This document shows positions 43,473-53,295 of a stretch of DNA of 64,000 nt, in pieces (position 1 is the stretch's first letter; the number at the start of each line of letters is the position of its first letter). A program made the position numbers and the translations under genes. A model generated the notes under the pieces. That model saw only the letters and a list, made by a program, of their open reading frames with translations. It did no database searches and had not been told where the DNA came from. This stretch comes from JAURDE01 sp965365285 (lineage in GTDB: Bacteria; Bdellovibrionota; Bacteriovoracia; Bacteriovoracales; Bacteriovoracaceae), in assembly GCA_965365285.1 (NCBI GenBank), contig CBDUBC010000003.1, positions 1-64,000 on the forward strand. The letters run 5' to 3'.

Positions 43473-43955
43473 ATGAAATTATTTTTATTAGTCTCACTTC
43501 TTGTTTTTAGTAGTCCAGCTTTCTCTGTCCTATACTGTGATGGTCCCAACCTCAAAGATGGGAATGGAGAACTTATTCATACATTCGATATTTACGGATA
43601 CACCTGTAAAAGGGCCATCTCAAACCCTAGTCCGGGTATCTACTGCCTTGGTCTAGATATGAAAAACTCCAGAGGCGAGATCATTCGTACTTTTAATACT
43701 TACGGAAGAACATGTATGAAGGCGTTAAGCACTGCTCGAGGGGGAATGTTTTGCGATGGACCCAATCTCATCAATTCTCGAGGTGATGTAGTGAAGACCT
43801 TCGATCTAAATGGTCGCTCATGTCTGAGGGCGCTAAGAAATGCACGTGGAACACTTTTTTGCGACGGCCCTAATTTATACGATAATTTTGGAAACTTGAT
43901 ATCTACTTTTACACAGTTTGGAAGAACATGTTCAAGTGTTCTCAACATTCGTTAA
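43473..43955 (+). CDS. Secreted protein of four 36-residue cysteine repeats
   Basis: About 160 residues: signal peptide (MKLFLLVSLLVFSSPAFS), then four tandem units. Each unit opens with Y/F-C-D-G-P-N-L and carries a central TF...G-R/Y-T-C block, so there are two cysteines per unit that may pair. No known domain was recognised. ATG at 43473 starts the signal peptide; a TATAAG lies seven bases upstream and a weak AAGAAG just before the ATG. Confidence 0.8.
   Translation: MKLFLLVSLLVFSSPAFSVLYCDGPNLKDGNGELIHTFDIYGYTCKRAISNPSPGIYCLGLDMKNSRGEIIRTFNTYGRTCMKALSTARGGMFCDGPNLINSRGDVVKTFDLNGRSCLRALRNARGTLFCDGPNLYDNFGNLISTFTQFGRTCSSVLNIR
43533..43952 (+). repeat. Four in-frame 108-bp repeats (last one shortened)
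   Basis: Units at 43533-43640, 43641-43748, 43749-43856 and 43857-43952. The first three are exactly 108 bp (36 codons); the fourth ends four codons early. Divergent at DNA level but aligned in protein: C at unit position 2, G at 4, T-F at 17-18, C at 25. Confidence 0.8.
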
Positions 43956-43957
43956 AT

Positions 43958-46087
43958 TTAGAATGAACAACGTCCTCTTGCCATCTTTGCAAGTCGAGCA
44001 TAATCGTTTTTAACTAGAAGTCTTCTTAGAATTAAGTTTCCTACCTTTGTTTTCTTCTTCATGGTGGTCAAAGGCTGCTTAAAGTCAGGCGTCTCTAAAA
44101 GAGATTTTATCTCTTCAATTTGTTCAGGATTTGCCACAGTTAAGTTTGATTTGAGCTCTCTTAGAAGAGGAGAAGATTTTAATAAATTTGTAAGTTTTTC
44201 CGAATTAAAAAATTGTTCAGAAAGATAGTTTTTATATATCTGAGTCCAAGGAAAGGTCGCATCAGTATCTTGACGATAAATATAATTATTTATTTTTAAA
44301 ATATCTCGAACCGTGGATACGTAAGAATCTAATTCAGTATAAAGAATTTTTATATTCTTGGAATTTTTGCAAACAAGCTCTGGTTTATCTAAAAGCGGTG
44401 TAAAGGTTTTATACCATTTTTTAATGAGTTCAGATGATTTTTTTATAATTCTTTCCATATAAAGCACACCTACTTTACCAAATATAGCATCCTCAAGTTT
44501 ATTATAAATTCTTATAATTTCTATGAGCGCAGTTTTACCACCTTTGATATTTTTCTTTTTATTTTGAAGTACTTCTATTCGTTCTTCTAAATCATCCAAT
44601 TTGTCTTGGACGATACTAAGCGTATTTTCTAACTTTGCTACTATTTTAGGTTTTTCTAAACTTTTATTTCTCTTAGTTAGTTCAAATAATTTTGCATCTA
44701 ATTCATCTTTGACCCAGCTAATTGGCTCATAATAGCTTGAGATGAGCTCTTGATAGGCCGTCTTGTTATTAAGATATTTGCTTGTAATCTGTCTCAATTG
44801 TGATACGTTTGGACCAAAAATATCCTTGAAAGTTTCTTTCGTAGGAAGCAGAAGAAGAGATCTCGTTTCAGAATCAATATCGATTTGATCTATATGTCTA
44901 AAGAAGATGACATATGTTTGATGTAAATCTTTAAGGATATAACCTCTTTTCTTAACATCTTTAATTACTGAACCATCTCCCGCAACCGTTTGAAGAAGTT
45001 CTTCCGTGGCCGATAATCGTTTATAAAAATCAAAGGTCATACTACCTAAGCTTTTTTCTAATATAGCTTCTTCTTGCTGTCTTTTTTCTTTAGAAAAGTT
45101 TTCTTCTACTTTAGCGATAGAGAGATTTAGAGTTTTAATTTCCTCTTTCAGTAGCTCGGAAAGACGTAGACTATCCCTTAGCTCTCTTTCATTTAAGGAA
45201 GTAAAAGGAGAAAGAAGACCTATCTTATCAATCGTATTATTGAGCTCAAGAAAATTACAGTTAATATGAATCCAAGACTCTCTATGCTCGGCTTTATTGA
45301 AGTCCCAATTAGAGTTTACAAGATTAGCGATAACCTTGATGAGACCTTCTACACCTTTGGCACCGATCGCGGCCGTTTTACCAATCGGTCCCGGATCGAC
45401 CATTCCAAGCTGTCCTACTTCACCTATCAAACTTCCAAAGGTATTGAGTCCATCACTTGCTGTTATTTGCTCAGCACAAGCTAAAGTATTTACAGTTTTA
45501 GCGAGAGCTGTAGATGCTCGCCCTACTTTTTCAGTAACGAGTGCCTCGTAGGATGGAGCATTGTTACAATCTCTTAAAAAAGCTTCTCTATCTCTTGGCA
45601 TAAATCCAGCAGCATCTGCCTGCTGAGCACAAGCGTTAATAATTGCATCTCTTTCTGCTTGCCAGGCTAAAACTTGATCACTAAATTCTTTTACCGAGCC
45701 TGCTGCTGCATTTTTACACTCAGAGCTTTTGAGCTGGGTTTCAATTTCTTTAAACATATCGAGAATATCCATGGTTCTCGCATTGTTTTTAAGGAGGCAT
45801 CTTGGGTGTCTTCTATAAGCAGCTTCTTTTCTTGCCTTTTCTACTTTAGCAACTTCTTGTTGCTCTATCTTGTTAAGTAGACTGAGTGAATTTCTATAGA
45901 CTTGCTCAGGTGGTCCTATTTTTTTACTTTCTAATAGAGCTTCATAAAGATCTTTTGATTCCATATCAACCCACTCATAATCCGTATCAGCTTCTAGATC
46001 ATTGCCGATGGCAAAGAGGTTTAATGAAAATAAAATAGATATAATACCGATGATTTTAGTTTTATATGAACTCACAAAAGCTCCCAT
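43958..46087 (-). CDS. Large secreted helical protein, six-cysteine paralogue family (copy 2)
   Basis: 709 residues. Signal sequence with a long basic lead (about 1-28, ending LNLFA). The helical mature part aligns in order with the 663-residue protein at 3283-5274: RCLLKNNARTMDILDMFKEI with its second Cys about 28 residues on, ACAEQITASDGLNTFGS, WIHINCNFLELNN, FGKVGVLYMERIIK, ELVCKNSKN and a C-terminal RCSF. No enzymatic motif. No ribosome-binding site; TAAAAT (46100-46095) lies seven bases upstream of the ATG. Confidence 0.75.
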   Translation of the reverse strand: MGAFVSSYKTKIIGIISILFSLNLFAIGNDLEADTDYEWVDMESKDLYEALLESKKIGPPEQVYRNSLSLLNKIEQQEVAKVEKARKEAAYRRHPRCLLKNNARTMDILDMFKEIETQLKSSECKNAAAGSVKEFSDQVLAWQAERDAIINACAQQADAAGFMPRDREAFLRDCNNAPSYEALVTEKVGRASTALAKTVNTLACAEQITASDGLNTFGSLIGEVGQLGMVDPGPIGKTAAIGAKGVEGLIKVIANLVNSNWDFNKAEHRESWIHINCNFLELNNTIDKIGLLSPFTSLNERELRDSLRLSELLKEEIKTLNLSIAKVEENFSKEKRQQEEAILEKSLGSMTFDFYKRLSATEELLQTVAGDGSVIKDVKKRGYILKDLHQTYVIFFRHIDQIDIDSETRSLLLLPTKETFKDIFGPNVSQLRQITSKYLNNKTAYQELISSYYEPISWVKDELDAKLFELTKRNKSLEKPKIVAKLENTLSIVQDKLDDLEERIEVLQNKKKNIKGGKTALIEIIRIYNKLEDAIFGKVGVLYMERIIKKSSELIKKWYKTFTPLLDKPELVCKNSKNIKILYTELDSYVSTVRDILKINNYIYRQDTDATFPWTQIYKNYLSEQFFNSEKLTNLLKSSPLLRELKSNLTVANPEQIEEIKSLLETPDFKQPLTTMKKKTKVGNLILRRLLVKNDYARLAKMARGRCSF

Positions 46088-46208
46088 TTGATATATTTTA
46101 CTGCAGACCCCTCATCGAGCAAAAATTTTTAATTATTTAAATAAAATTTAATGACAGATTTACTCGGAATTTAATTCCTTTTCCGATATAAATAAAATTT
46201 GATGAAAA

Positions 46209-46283
<75 letters not shown>

Positions 46284-46353
46284 ATTGAGAAGATCAATTT
46301 ATAGGATTCTAGCTCGTTTGTTGTCAAGCATACGCTGTGCGCTAGACGCCAAT

Positions 46354-47316
46354 TTAGCGTTCAAAGGTCCCAAAGTTCCAACTAAGCGAAAAATAATAGA
46401 GTTCTGGCCTCTCTTCCTCGTAAAAAACTCTAAATATGTATTGGTTAATGAGCGAGGCAAAAAGGTTAACGGTCAGATCCCAGGGTCTATATGTGAGGTT
46501 TAAACCGATGCCTCCAATTTGTGTATCATAAACAAATTCTTTTTTATTATCGCAATCTATTTCCCCTATTCCAGCTGTATTGAAGTTTCCAGAGTACGTT
46601 CTTGCGACCTTATAAGAGCGGCATTCACCACCATCTCCAAAAGGATTGAAAAAATCCTTACTTCCGAAGGTATCTCCAAACAAGAAAAATGGATTTAATC
46701 CCCAATTTTCTGCGACAATAAAATCCCATTGAAGGCCAACCAATGCCCCTACAAACATTTCTTGAGATTCAATATCAACTTCTAGGCCTTCATTTTGATT
46801 TATATATCTTTGAGAATAATCGTAATAAGGAATATAAGGCCCCATAAAAAAGGAAAATCCATAACCGTCATCTGCTCGATTTCTCATTTGATAAGAAATA
46901 CCCGCACTAAGATTAAAGTGGGTAATTTTACTATCTCTTGAAAAAATGGAAGGACTCGATTGACCGTTTTGAGTACTTTCATAATCTCCACTTAAGCTTG
47001 TACCTACAAGCCAAATATAGCTCCCCCACTTATCTCCAAAGCTATAACTATAGCTCCCTCCAAGATTGAGCCCCTTTACGTCTCCTTCCTGATGGCTGCT
47101 CGCTCCTCCACCATATTCATAGTCAGCTACGGTGTCTCCAAAGATAAAGCCTGGTTTAAAAGTTGCTTTATAAGTTCCTTTTTTATGATGAATAAGAGGT
47201 AAAGGAGGATCTGCCATCATATATTGAATCGATAAAGCAGATGCATCCAGACCTGAATTAAAATCTGCTAATAAAATACTTGGTAATAATGCGAGTAGTA
47301 TCCCCAAAATTTTCAT
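46354..47316 (-). CDS. Outer-membrane beta-barrel protein
   Basis: 320 residues. Signal peptide 1-17 (ends LLA) followed by alternating amphipathic strands with many Gly and aromatic residues, for example GLNLGGSYSYSFGDKWGSYIWL and SLINQYIFRVFYEEERPELYYFSLSWNFG. That is the pattern of an outer-membrane barrel without a recognised family. Two cysteines in a loop (GGECRSYK, EIDCDN) could form a disulfide. Divergent from the FecR-barrel gene. AGGA precedes the ATG. Confidence 0.7.
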   Translation of the reverse strand: MKILGILLALLPSILLADFNSGLDASALSIQYMMADPPLPLIHHKKGTYKATFKPGFIFGDTVADYEYGGGASSHQEGDVKGLNLGGSYSYSFGDKWGSYIWLVGTSLSGDYESTQNGQSSPSIFSRDSKITHFNLSAGISYQMRNRADDGYGFSFFMGPYIPYYDYSQRYINQNEGLEVDIESQEMFVGALVGLQWDFIVAENWGLNPFFLFGDTFGSKDFFNPFGDGGECRSYKVARTYSGNFNTAGIGEIDCDNKKEFVYDTQIGGIGLNLTYRPWDLTVNLFASLINQYIFRVFYEEERPELYYFSLSWNFGTFER

Positions 47317-47352
47317 TTCTATCCTATGGGTAATATTTTAAGCTTAGATAAT

Positions 47353-49314
47353 ATGTTTAATTTAATATTTTGTTTCATTTTAATTATTACCTCATTTCCT
47401 TTATTTGCCAAAACCTTTCATGTTGTTAAATCTCATGGAAATTTTGAAATTTTTGATAATAAGGGTATAAAACAAAGTTCTTCGAAAATCGACTATGGTT
47501 ACAGGATAAAAACTAAAGCAAATAGTTTTTTGAAAATTAAAACACCAAAGAATCATATGATGGTCGTTGGTCCATCTTCAGAAGTAGTTCTAGAGCAAGT
47601 TTCTGAATATGATGAAAGAACTTTACTTGATATACTAAAAGGGCAGATTCGGATGCAATCCGATGGCGTCAAAAAAGAGAAAATTAAATTTTTTATTAGA
47701 TCAAAAACCGCATCGATGGGAGTTAGAGGAACTGATTTTCATATTATCTATAATCCGCTTAATAAAATCACATCAACGATTAGTTATAGTGGTGATGTTC
47801 AAATGCGTAAAATTCATCCACAGATTGATTATGTGGATGATATGGATGCCTTTCTCGATAGTAATCATACGATTAAGGTTCCCAAGGGATCTTTTTCCGG
47901 CTCCTATATAGGTTATGAAAAGCTAGCTGACCCCACCAAAATCAGTCCTGAGCAATTTAGTACCTTAGAAAAAAATAATGAGCTTGCTATGAATCATCTT
48001 TTAACAGAATTTGATGGTGATTCTCTTGATGAGGCCAGTGATATCGAATTGGTACCACCTCCAACAGAAGAATTTATTCCTGATAGAGATATGTTTATTG
48101 GAGAAAAGGTCCTTACTAGACCTGGCGGGTATATTGATCTCAATACTGGAATCTATGTTTCTCCTCCTGAGGACGCTCCTTACGATAAAGATCAAAAGGT
48201 TTATCAGATTCCAGAAGAGAAAGGTCAATTTGACAAGGAGTCAGGTGAATATATTCCCCCTTTAGGACTTATCCTTCATCCTCTAGAGGGTTTTAAACTG
48301 GCATCTCAAAAAGTACTCGGAAAATTAAAAGGTGTGCGAGAAGAGTCGGTTAAGAGACTTGAAGAATTCGCACAACAGCTCAATCAAGGTTTTGGAATTA
48401 GTTACCTTCAAGATCTTCATCAATTTATTCAAGGAAATAGCTTTTTAAATAAAATACGCTTTGATCTTAAGGCCGAGTTTGAATATGACTCTAATATCAT
48501 CCAAAAATTTTATGATGAAATTATACATGTAACAGATCAAGCCTCAGTGATTTGGTTTTTAGACTCTAAAGTAGGTTATCGAAAGTTTATTTATAAAAAC
48601 TGGTATATTCATCCTCACTTATTCTTCATTGATAAAATCCACTTTAGAGCACATACTCCCGAGGTTAAAAATCAAGATCATTATCTGATTGGAGCAAGGA
48701 TAGAAATGGGTCGACGAGGAGTCCTCTGGTCTCTTCCCTCTCAAGTTAGCTTTTCTATAGGGCAATATGCTGATCGAAAAAGAATTCTTCCTAGTCAGAG
48801 CTATGAAAACTATATTCGCGCCGACCAGCTGGAAACTAAACTGTTTTTAAAAATGGGAAAACATTGGTCAACTCAGGCTTCCCTACTTTTTGAAGATTAT
48901 CAAAGACGCGAGGGATATGAAGGACAATATTGGAATCCTTCTTTTTTTATTCAATATAAATTAAGTTCAAGAGATTATCTCCGTATTGGTGGAGATTTCT
49001 CTTCAAGAACTCAAGATTCTATTAAAGATGAAAGAATTTCAAGTCACTTTGAACTGGCCTATTTTAGGAGGGAGTTCTTTGGTCATACGGATTTATATGT
49101 TGAGGTAGGCCCAACCTATTCCAGACCAGGTAAAGAGTTTGGAAAACAAAAAGATGAAACCCTTCTTGAATCTACTATTAAGTTAAAAAGTAATTTTTAT
49201 GGGAACATCTCTTACGATTTTTATTATAAGTATCAAAATAATTATTCCGATCAAAGAGCAGAGTTCAACTTCAATAGACATCTCACCGGAATCGCCCTTA
49301 ATATTCGCTATTAA
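47353..49314 (+). CDS. FecR-domain protein with C-terminal beta-barrel-like region
   Basis: About 653 residues from ATG at 47353 (the signal peptide MFNLIFCFILIITSFPLFA begins here; an ATG at 47326 gives an N-terminus unlike a signal peptide). The FecR domain is at about 20-140: VKSHGNFEIFDNKG, FLKIKTPKNHMMVVGPSSEVVLE, and KTASMGVRGTDFHIIYN. A Pro-rich acidic linker (PPPTEEFIPDRD) follows. The last 250 residues are beta-strand-rich and end GIALNIRY, like an outer-membrane protein. A FecR sensor domain fused to a barrel. Confidence 0.75.
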   Translation: MFNLIFCFILIITSFPLFAKTFHVVKSHGNFEIFDNKGIKQSSSKIDYGYRIKTKANSFLKIKTPKNHMMVVGPSSEVVLEQVSEYDERTLLDILKGQIRMQSDGVKKEKIKFFIRSKTASMGVRGTDFHIIYNPLNKITSTISYSGDVQMRKIHPQIDYVDDMDAFLDSNHTIKVPKGSFSGSYIGYEKLADPTKISPEQFSTLEKNNELAMNHLLTEFDGDSLDEASDIELVPPPTEEFIPDRDMFIGEKVLTRPGGYIDLNTGIYVSPPEDAPYDKDQKVYQIPEEKGQFDKESGEYIPPLGLILHPLEGFKLASQKVLGKLKGVREESVKRLEEFAQQLNQGFGISYLQDLHQFIQGNSFLNKIRFDLKAEFEYDSNIIQKFYDEIIHVTDQASVIWFLDSKVGYRKFIYKNWYIHPHLFFIDKIHFRAHTPEVKNQDHYLIGARIEMGRRGVLWSLPSQVSFSIGQYADRKRILPSQSYENYIRADQLETKLFLKMGKHWSTQASLLFEDYQRREGYEGQYWNPSFFIQYKLSSRDYLRIGGDFSSRTQDSIKDERISSHFELAYFRREFFGHTDLYVEVGPTYSRPGKEFGKQKDETLLESTIKLKSNFYGNISYDFYYKYQNNYSDQRAEFNFNRHLTGIALNIRY

Positions 49315-51452
49315 ATTTTTTTAAGACGAAGACTGTTTAAAACAACCGAAATACTACTCAACCCCATTGCAAGGGATGCCAGAGATGGAGGAAAAAGATT
49401 CTTGGTTAGGAGATAATAAACTCCAGCAGCAAGAGGAATACAGAGACTATTATAAACAAATGAAAGAAAAAGATTTTCTTTAATTACTTTCAGAGTTTTA
49501 TTTGAAATCTTCATAAACATAAGAGCATGTCTTAGATCACCAGCTAAAAGAGTAACATCACTACTTGCTTTAGCGAGATCTGTTCCTGCACCCATGGCAA
49601 GTGATAGATTTGCCATGGAAAGAGCTGGAGCATCGTTAATTCCATCTCCTAGCATGGCCACTTTTTTACCATGTTTTTGAAGCTCTTCAATTTTCTTTGC
49701 TTTATCAAGCGGGAGACACTCGCCTAAAAAGTTTTTGATACCAAGATCATGAGAGACCTTTTGAACGGCCTCCTTTTTATCACCAGAAACAAGCCAAATG
49801 TCCATTCCCTGATCTCGTAATTCCTGAATAACTTCAGGCACTCCTGGCTTAACTTGATCTTCTAAAAGCAATCTTCCCACATAGACTTGGTTTTTTGCGA
49901 CTAGAATTTCAGTGGTGTCGCTTTCTGGAACCAAAGAGAGGTCAATATCTTTTTCTTCAAAAAATCTTCTATTGCCGATGACAAAAGCATCTCCTGAATA
50001 CTCTCCTTCAAGTCCTCTTCCACCACTTATTTTAAAAGTGACAGGGTCTTTAGGAGAGAGGTTTTGTTTTTTCCCATACTCCACAACTGATCGAGCAAGA
50101 GGGTGTTCAGAGAGGTTTTCTAGAGATATAACGGCCTCTAAAGTTTGTAAGTCCAAATCAGAGTGAGTGACCTGAGGCTTACCCTCTGTGAGTGTTCCTG
50201 TTTTATCAAAAAGAATCGTATCAACATTGACTCCTTTTTCAATAACGTCTCCTCCAGCAATAAGAATACCCTTTAAGGAGGCGTTTCCTGTTGCCACAAG
50301 AATAGCCGTAGGCGTTGCTAATCCTAAAGCACAAGGACAAGCAATAACTAGGACGGCAATCATATTGCTGATAGCATTTCCCCATATTGGCTGAGGACCA
50401 AAAAAGAACCAGAGGATAAAAGTCAAAACTGAAACAAGAATAACGACAGGAACAAAGATTGAGCTAATTTTATCAGCAAGCTTTTGAATAGGCGGCTTTT
50501 TACCTTGTGCATTTTCTACATATTCAATCATTTTATGCAAAAAGGTATTCTTCCCAACTTTCATGGCACGCATATCAAAGGAGCCTTCACCATTAAGTGT
50601 CCCAGCAAGGACTTTACTTCCCTTACTTTTAGAAACTGGTATGGACTCTCCTGAAATCATGGATTCATCGATAGAACTATTTCCCGAAACAATTTTCCCA
50701 TCAACTAGAATTTTTTCTCCAGGCTTAACTCGAATAATATCACCAACCATAAGATCTTTAAGATCAATAGTTTGCTCCTCACCATTTTTTATGACAAGCG
50801 CTTTACCCGCCTCAAGATTTAAAAGCTCTTCCATAGCATCATTGGCCTTCTTCTTTGCCAGTCGCTCAAAAAACTTGCCAAGATAAACAAAGGAAACAAT
50901 AAAACCTACAGCTTCAAAATAGACCTTTGCCGTGAGACCTAAGTTTTCTGAAAACTCGGGGAAAAAGGTAATGACGGTACTATAGAAAAAAGCAGCGCTA
51001 GTCCCAAGCCCAATCAAGGTGTTCATATTGGAATGACCACTTTTAAAAAAAGTAAGCATGGATCTTTGGAAGTCGATTCCCACCCAAAAATAAATAGGTA
51101 GAGTGAGAAAGAATTGAATAATAAAATTTATCTTTAGGTCTGGCCACCCCATGAGAGGTCCCATCGCAAAGAGGAAAATAACAATCGCCAAAGAAAAGGA
51201 AATGATAAATCTAAGAAGATCACCTGAATCCGCAGTGCTTGATTTATCTAGAGAGGCTTTGTAACCAAGCTCTTTAATTTTAGAAAAAATAGCTTCTTGA
51301 TTTAGATTTTCCTTAAATTCAAAATAAGCTGTTTCGGAGGCAAAATTCACATGAGAAACTTCAACACCTTCAATCCTTTTTACTCCCTTTTCTATTGAAA
51401 GAGCGCAAGCACTGCAGGTCATTCCTTCAAGGTGTACTTTAATTTTCTTCAT
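49311..51452 (-). CDS. copA: Copper-exporting P1B-type ATPase
   Basis: 713 residues. One N-terminal heavy-metal domain (GMTCSACALSIEKG), eight-helix P1B architecture, actuator TGES-like SGESIPVSK, membrane metal site CPCALGLATPTA, phosphorylation DKTGTLTEGKPQ, HP motif SEHPLARS and hinge GDGINDAPAL. CPC plus the associated copZ points to Cu+ export. It converges with the FecR gene by 4 bases. copZ lies directly upstream. Confidence 0.95.
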   Translation of the reverse strand: MKKIKVHLEGMTCSACALSIEKGVKRIEGVEVSHVNFASETAYFEFKENLNQEAIFSKIKELGYKASLDKSSTADSGDLLRFIISFSLAIVIFLFAMGPLMGWPDLKINFIIQFFLTLPIYFWVGIDFQRSMLTFFKSGHSNMNTLIGLGTSAAFFYSTVITFFPEFSENLGLTAKVYFEAVGFIVSFVYLGKFFERLAKKKANDAMEELLNLEAGKALVIKNGEEQTIDLKDLMVGDIIRVKPGEKILVDGKIVSGNSSIDESMISGESIPVSKSKGSKVLAGTLNGEGSFDMRAMKVGKNTFLHKMIEYVENAQGKKPPIQKLADKISSIFVPVVILVSVLTFILWFFFGPQPIWGNAISNMIAVLVIACPCALGLATPTAILVATGNASLKGILIAGGDVIEKGVNVDTILFDKTGTLTEGKPQVTHSDLDLQTLEAVISLENLSEHPLARSVVEYGKKQNLSPKDPVTFKISGGRGLEGEYSGDAFVIGNRRFFEEKDIDLSLVPESDTTEILVAKNQVYVGRLLLEDQVKPGVPEVIQELRDQGMDIWLVSGDKKEAVQKVSHDLGIKNFLGECLPLDKAKKIEELQKHGKKVAMLGDGINDAPALSMANLSLAMGAGTDLAKASSDVTLLAGDLRHALMFMKISNKTLKVIKENLFLSFVYNSLCIPLAAGVYYLLTKNLFPPSLASLAMGLSSISVVLNSLRLKKI

Positions 51453-51665
51453 TTACTCTTGTGTTACCTCTAAAACCTCATAGCCAAGATCTTCGACTTG
51501 TCCTTTAAGATCTTTTAAAGTGATCTCATCGGAATCATAGGAAACGGAAACGCTTTGATTCTCTAAACTTACTTGAGGGGAATACTCGCTAAGCCCTTGC
51601 TCAACTTTTTTAACGCAGTTACCACAACTCATTCCTTCAATTTTAAAAAGTACCTTTTTAATCAT
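51453..51665 (-). CDS. copZ: Copper chaperone, HMA domain
   Basis: 70 residues, one heavy-metal-associated domain with the GMSCGNCVKKVEQGL metal loop (CxxC). It would hand Cu+ to CopA, whose gene starts directly after its stop. GGAGAA precedes the ATG. Members can also be called CopZ/MerP-like; the partner favours copper. Confidence 0.93.
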   Translation of the reverse strand: MIKKVLFKIEGMSCGNCVKKVEQGLSEYSPQVSLENQSVSVSYDSDEITLKDLKGQVEDLGYEVLEVTQE

Positions 51666-51807
51666 CCCGTTCTCCTATCCCTGACCTATAGCTTAAACCA
51701 AAAAGATTGTCTAAAATATCTCTTAAAATCTCATCAGAAAAATTTTTCCAATTGAGACCCAGCCGCAATGGATTATTATATAAGTTCATGCTTATGGAAA
51801 TTGTAAC

Positions 51808-52503
51808 TTGAAACTAGTATTAGCTCTATTTTTACCCTTTTTGCTCTCTTTTACTCAAGGAGAAAAAGAAGTCACCCTAGAAGATATACCTAATAATGAA
51901 AATTGGGCATATGTTGGTGAGACAGACGGAATCAAAACCTATAGGGCAAAGATTGAGAATTCTAATCTTTTCGCCTTTCAAGGCATGGGTATTATTAATG
52001 CTTCCGCTGAAAATATTATGACGGCCCTTCGAGATGTGGAAGGAAGTGTTGAGTGGTCTCCTATGCTATCTGAGAAATTTACCTTAGAGGAAAAGTCTGA
52101 TCTCCTTGCCTATACTTATCAAATGCATGATCTCCCCTGGCCTGTGAGTAATCGTCACTTGATCCTTAAGAATAAGCTTTGGTTATCTAAGAAAGATAAG
52201 GCGTTGATTGTTATCATGCATTCAGTCGACAGAAAATATCCTAAGGCCGACGGCATCGAAATGCATATGGGATTTGGACTTGTGTTAATGCGTCCCATTA
52301 ACAAGAATCAAGTTTATATGGAAGTGAAGATCCATCTTGACCCTATGGGAATCATTCCTGATTGGCTTGTTAATATAATCCAAAAAGAGTGGCCGCATAC
52401 TTTTTTAAAATCTCTTGAAAAAAGGGCAAATGAAATAAAACCTAATGTTCGTCCTGGAATCATGACTCTTTACAACAAACTTCAAAAACTCTTATCCAAA
52501 TGA
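51808..52503 (+). CDS. Secreted START-domain lipid-binding protein (paralogue)
   Basis: 231 residues from TTG at 51808, where a signal peptide (MKLVLALFLPFLLSFTQG if read as Met) begins. The START domain is parallel to the 36131-36751 protein: WAYVGETDGIKTYRAKIENS, VEGSVEWSPMLSEKF, DLPWPVSNRHLIL, GIIPDWLVNIIQKEWPHTFL. Periplasmic lipid binding is likely. GGAA about 10 bases upstream may serve as ribosome-binding site. Confidence 0.78.
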   Translation: MKLVLALFLPFLLSFTQGEKEVTLEDIPNNENWAYVGETDGIKTYRAKIENSNLFAFQGMGIINASAENIMTALRDVEGSVEWSPMLSEKFTLEEKSDLLAYTYQMHDLPWPVSNRHLILKNKLWLSKKDKALIVIMHSVDRKYPKADGIEMHMGFGLVLMRPINKNQVYMEVKIHLDPMGIIPDWLVNIIQKEWPHTFLKSLEKRANEIKPNVRPGIMTLYNKLQKLLSK

Positions 52504-52530
52504 TAAACCCTTGGAAACAAGGAGATCACA

Positions 52531-53286
52531 TTGAAAGGTACTTATTTTCAAAAACCTCTCGAGTTCAATTTACTCGTCGAAGGTGAGCAGTGGAATCAAG
52601 GGGATGAACTAAGTGGTATTTTAAAAGTAAAAAACCATGGTGCCGAAGATATGGATCTTACTAAAGTCGGTGTTCAACTTGGCTATGCCCAGGCTAAAAA
52701 AGTAAAAGAAAAAAATACAGATTGTTTTGATATCTCAGATACAAGCTATTTTGATGAGGGTCAAAAGCTCGCTGCTGGCTCAGAGGCCGAGCTTAATTGG
52801 AAATTTAATTTAGGGGATGATGCTCTCATTTCTGAAAAAAATGCTTCTCAATATGTTCTTTATGGAAATGAAGAAGGTATCTGGCAAGGAGGACAGCTTC
52901 AGCTCAATATTCTTCCCTCCCCAATACTTCAAAAATATCTTGAAATCTTTGAGACCTTTTTTCGATTTAAGGTCAAAGAACTGAAAAATAAAAAAGGCCT
53001 TATAGACGCTAAACTCCTTCCGCCAACGAGTAGAGATTTTGCCAATATAAAAGCACTCAATATTCAAATGAAGTATGGTGAAACGCTTACTTTAAATTAT
53101 CATTTTAAACTAAAAAAAATTGACTACCTTGAAAATGAAATGAAAATGAAAGAAGAGACGCAAAAATTAAAGTATGATCTAAATTCTAAAGAGTTTATGA
53201 TGTACGGAAAAGAAGTCGATCAATCGAAGCTAGAATCTCATATTAAATCAGTTCTTGAAGAGGTTATGAAGAGTAAAAAGTTTTAG
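52531..53286 (+). CDS. Arrestin/Spo0M-like soluble protein
   Basis: 251 residues, no signal peptide. The N-terminal 120 residues look like a Spo0M/arrestin-like beta-sandwich (PLEFNLLVEGEQWNQGDELSGILKVKNHG, then LAAGSEAELNWKFNL). The C-terminal half is charged and helical. Start TTG at 52531 with AAGGAG upstream. The similarity is weak and by eye; function unknown. It follows the START gene and precedes an ArsC-like gene. Confidence 0.5.
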   Translation: MKGTYFQKPLEFNLLVEGEQWNQGDELSGILKVKNHGAEDMDLTKVGVQLGYAQAKKVKEKNTDCFDISDTSYFDEGQKLAAGSEAELNWKFNLGDDALISEKNASQYVLYGNEEGIWQGGQLQLNILPSPILQKYLEIFETFFRFKVKELKNKKGLIDAKLLPPTSRDFANIKALNIQMKYGETLTLNYHFKLKKIDYLENEMKMKEETQKLKYDLNSKEFMMYGKEVDQSKLESHIKSVLEEVMKSKKF

Positions 53287-53295
53287 GAGGCAATG

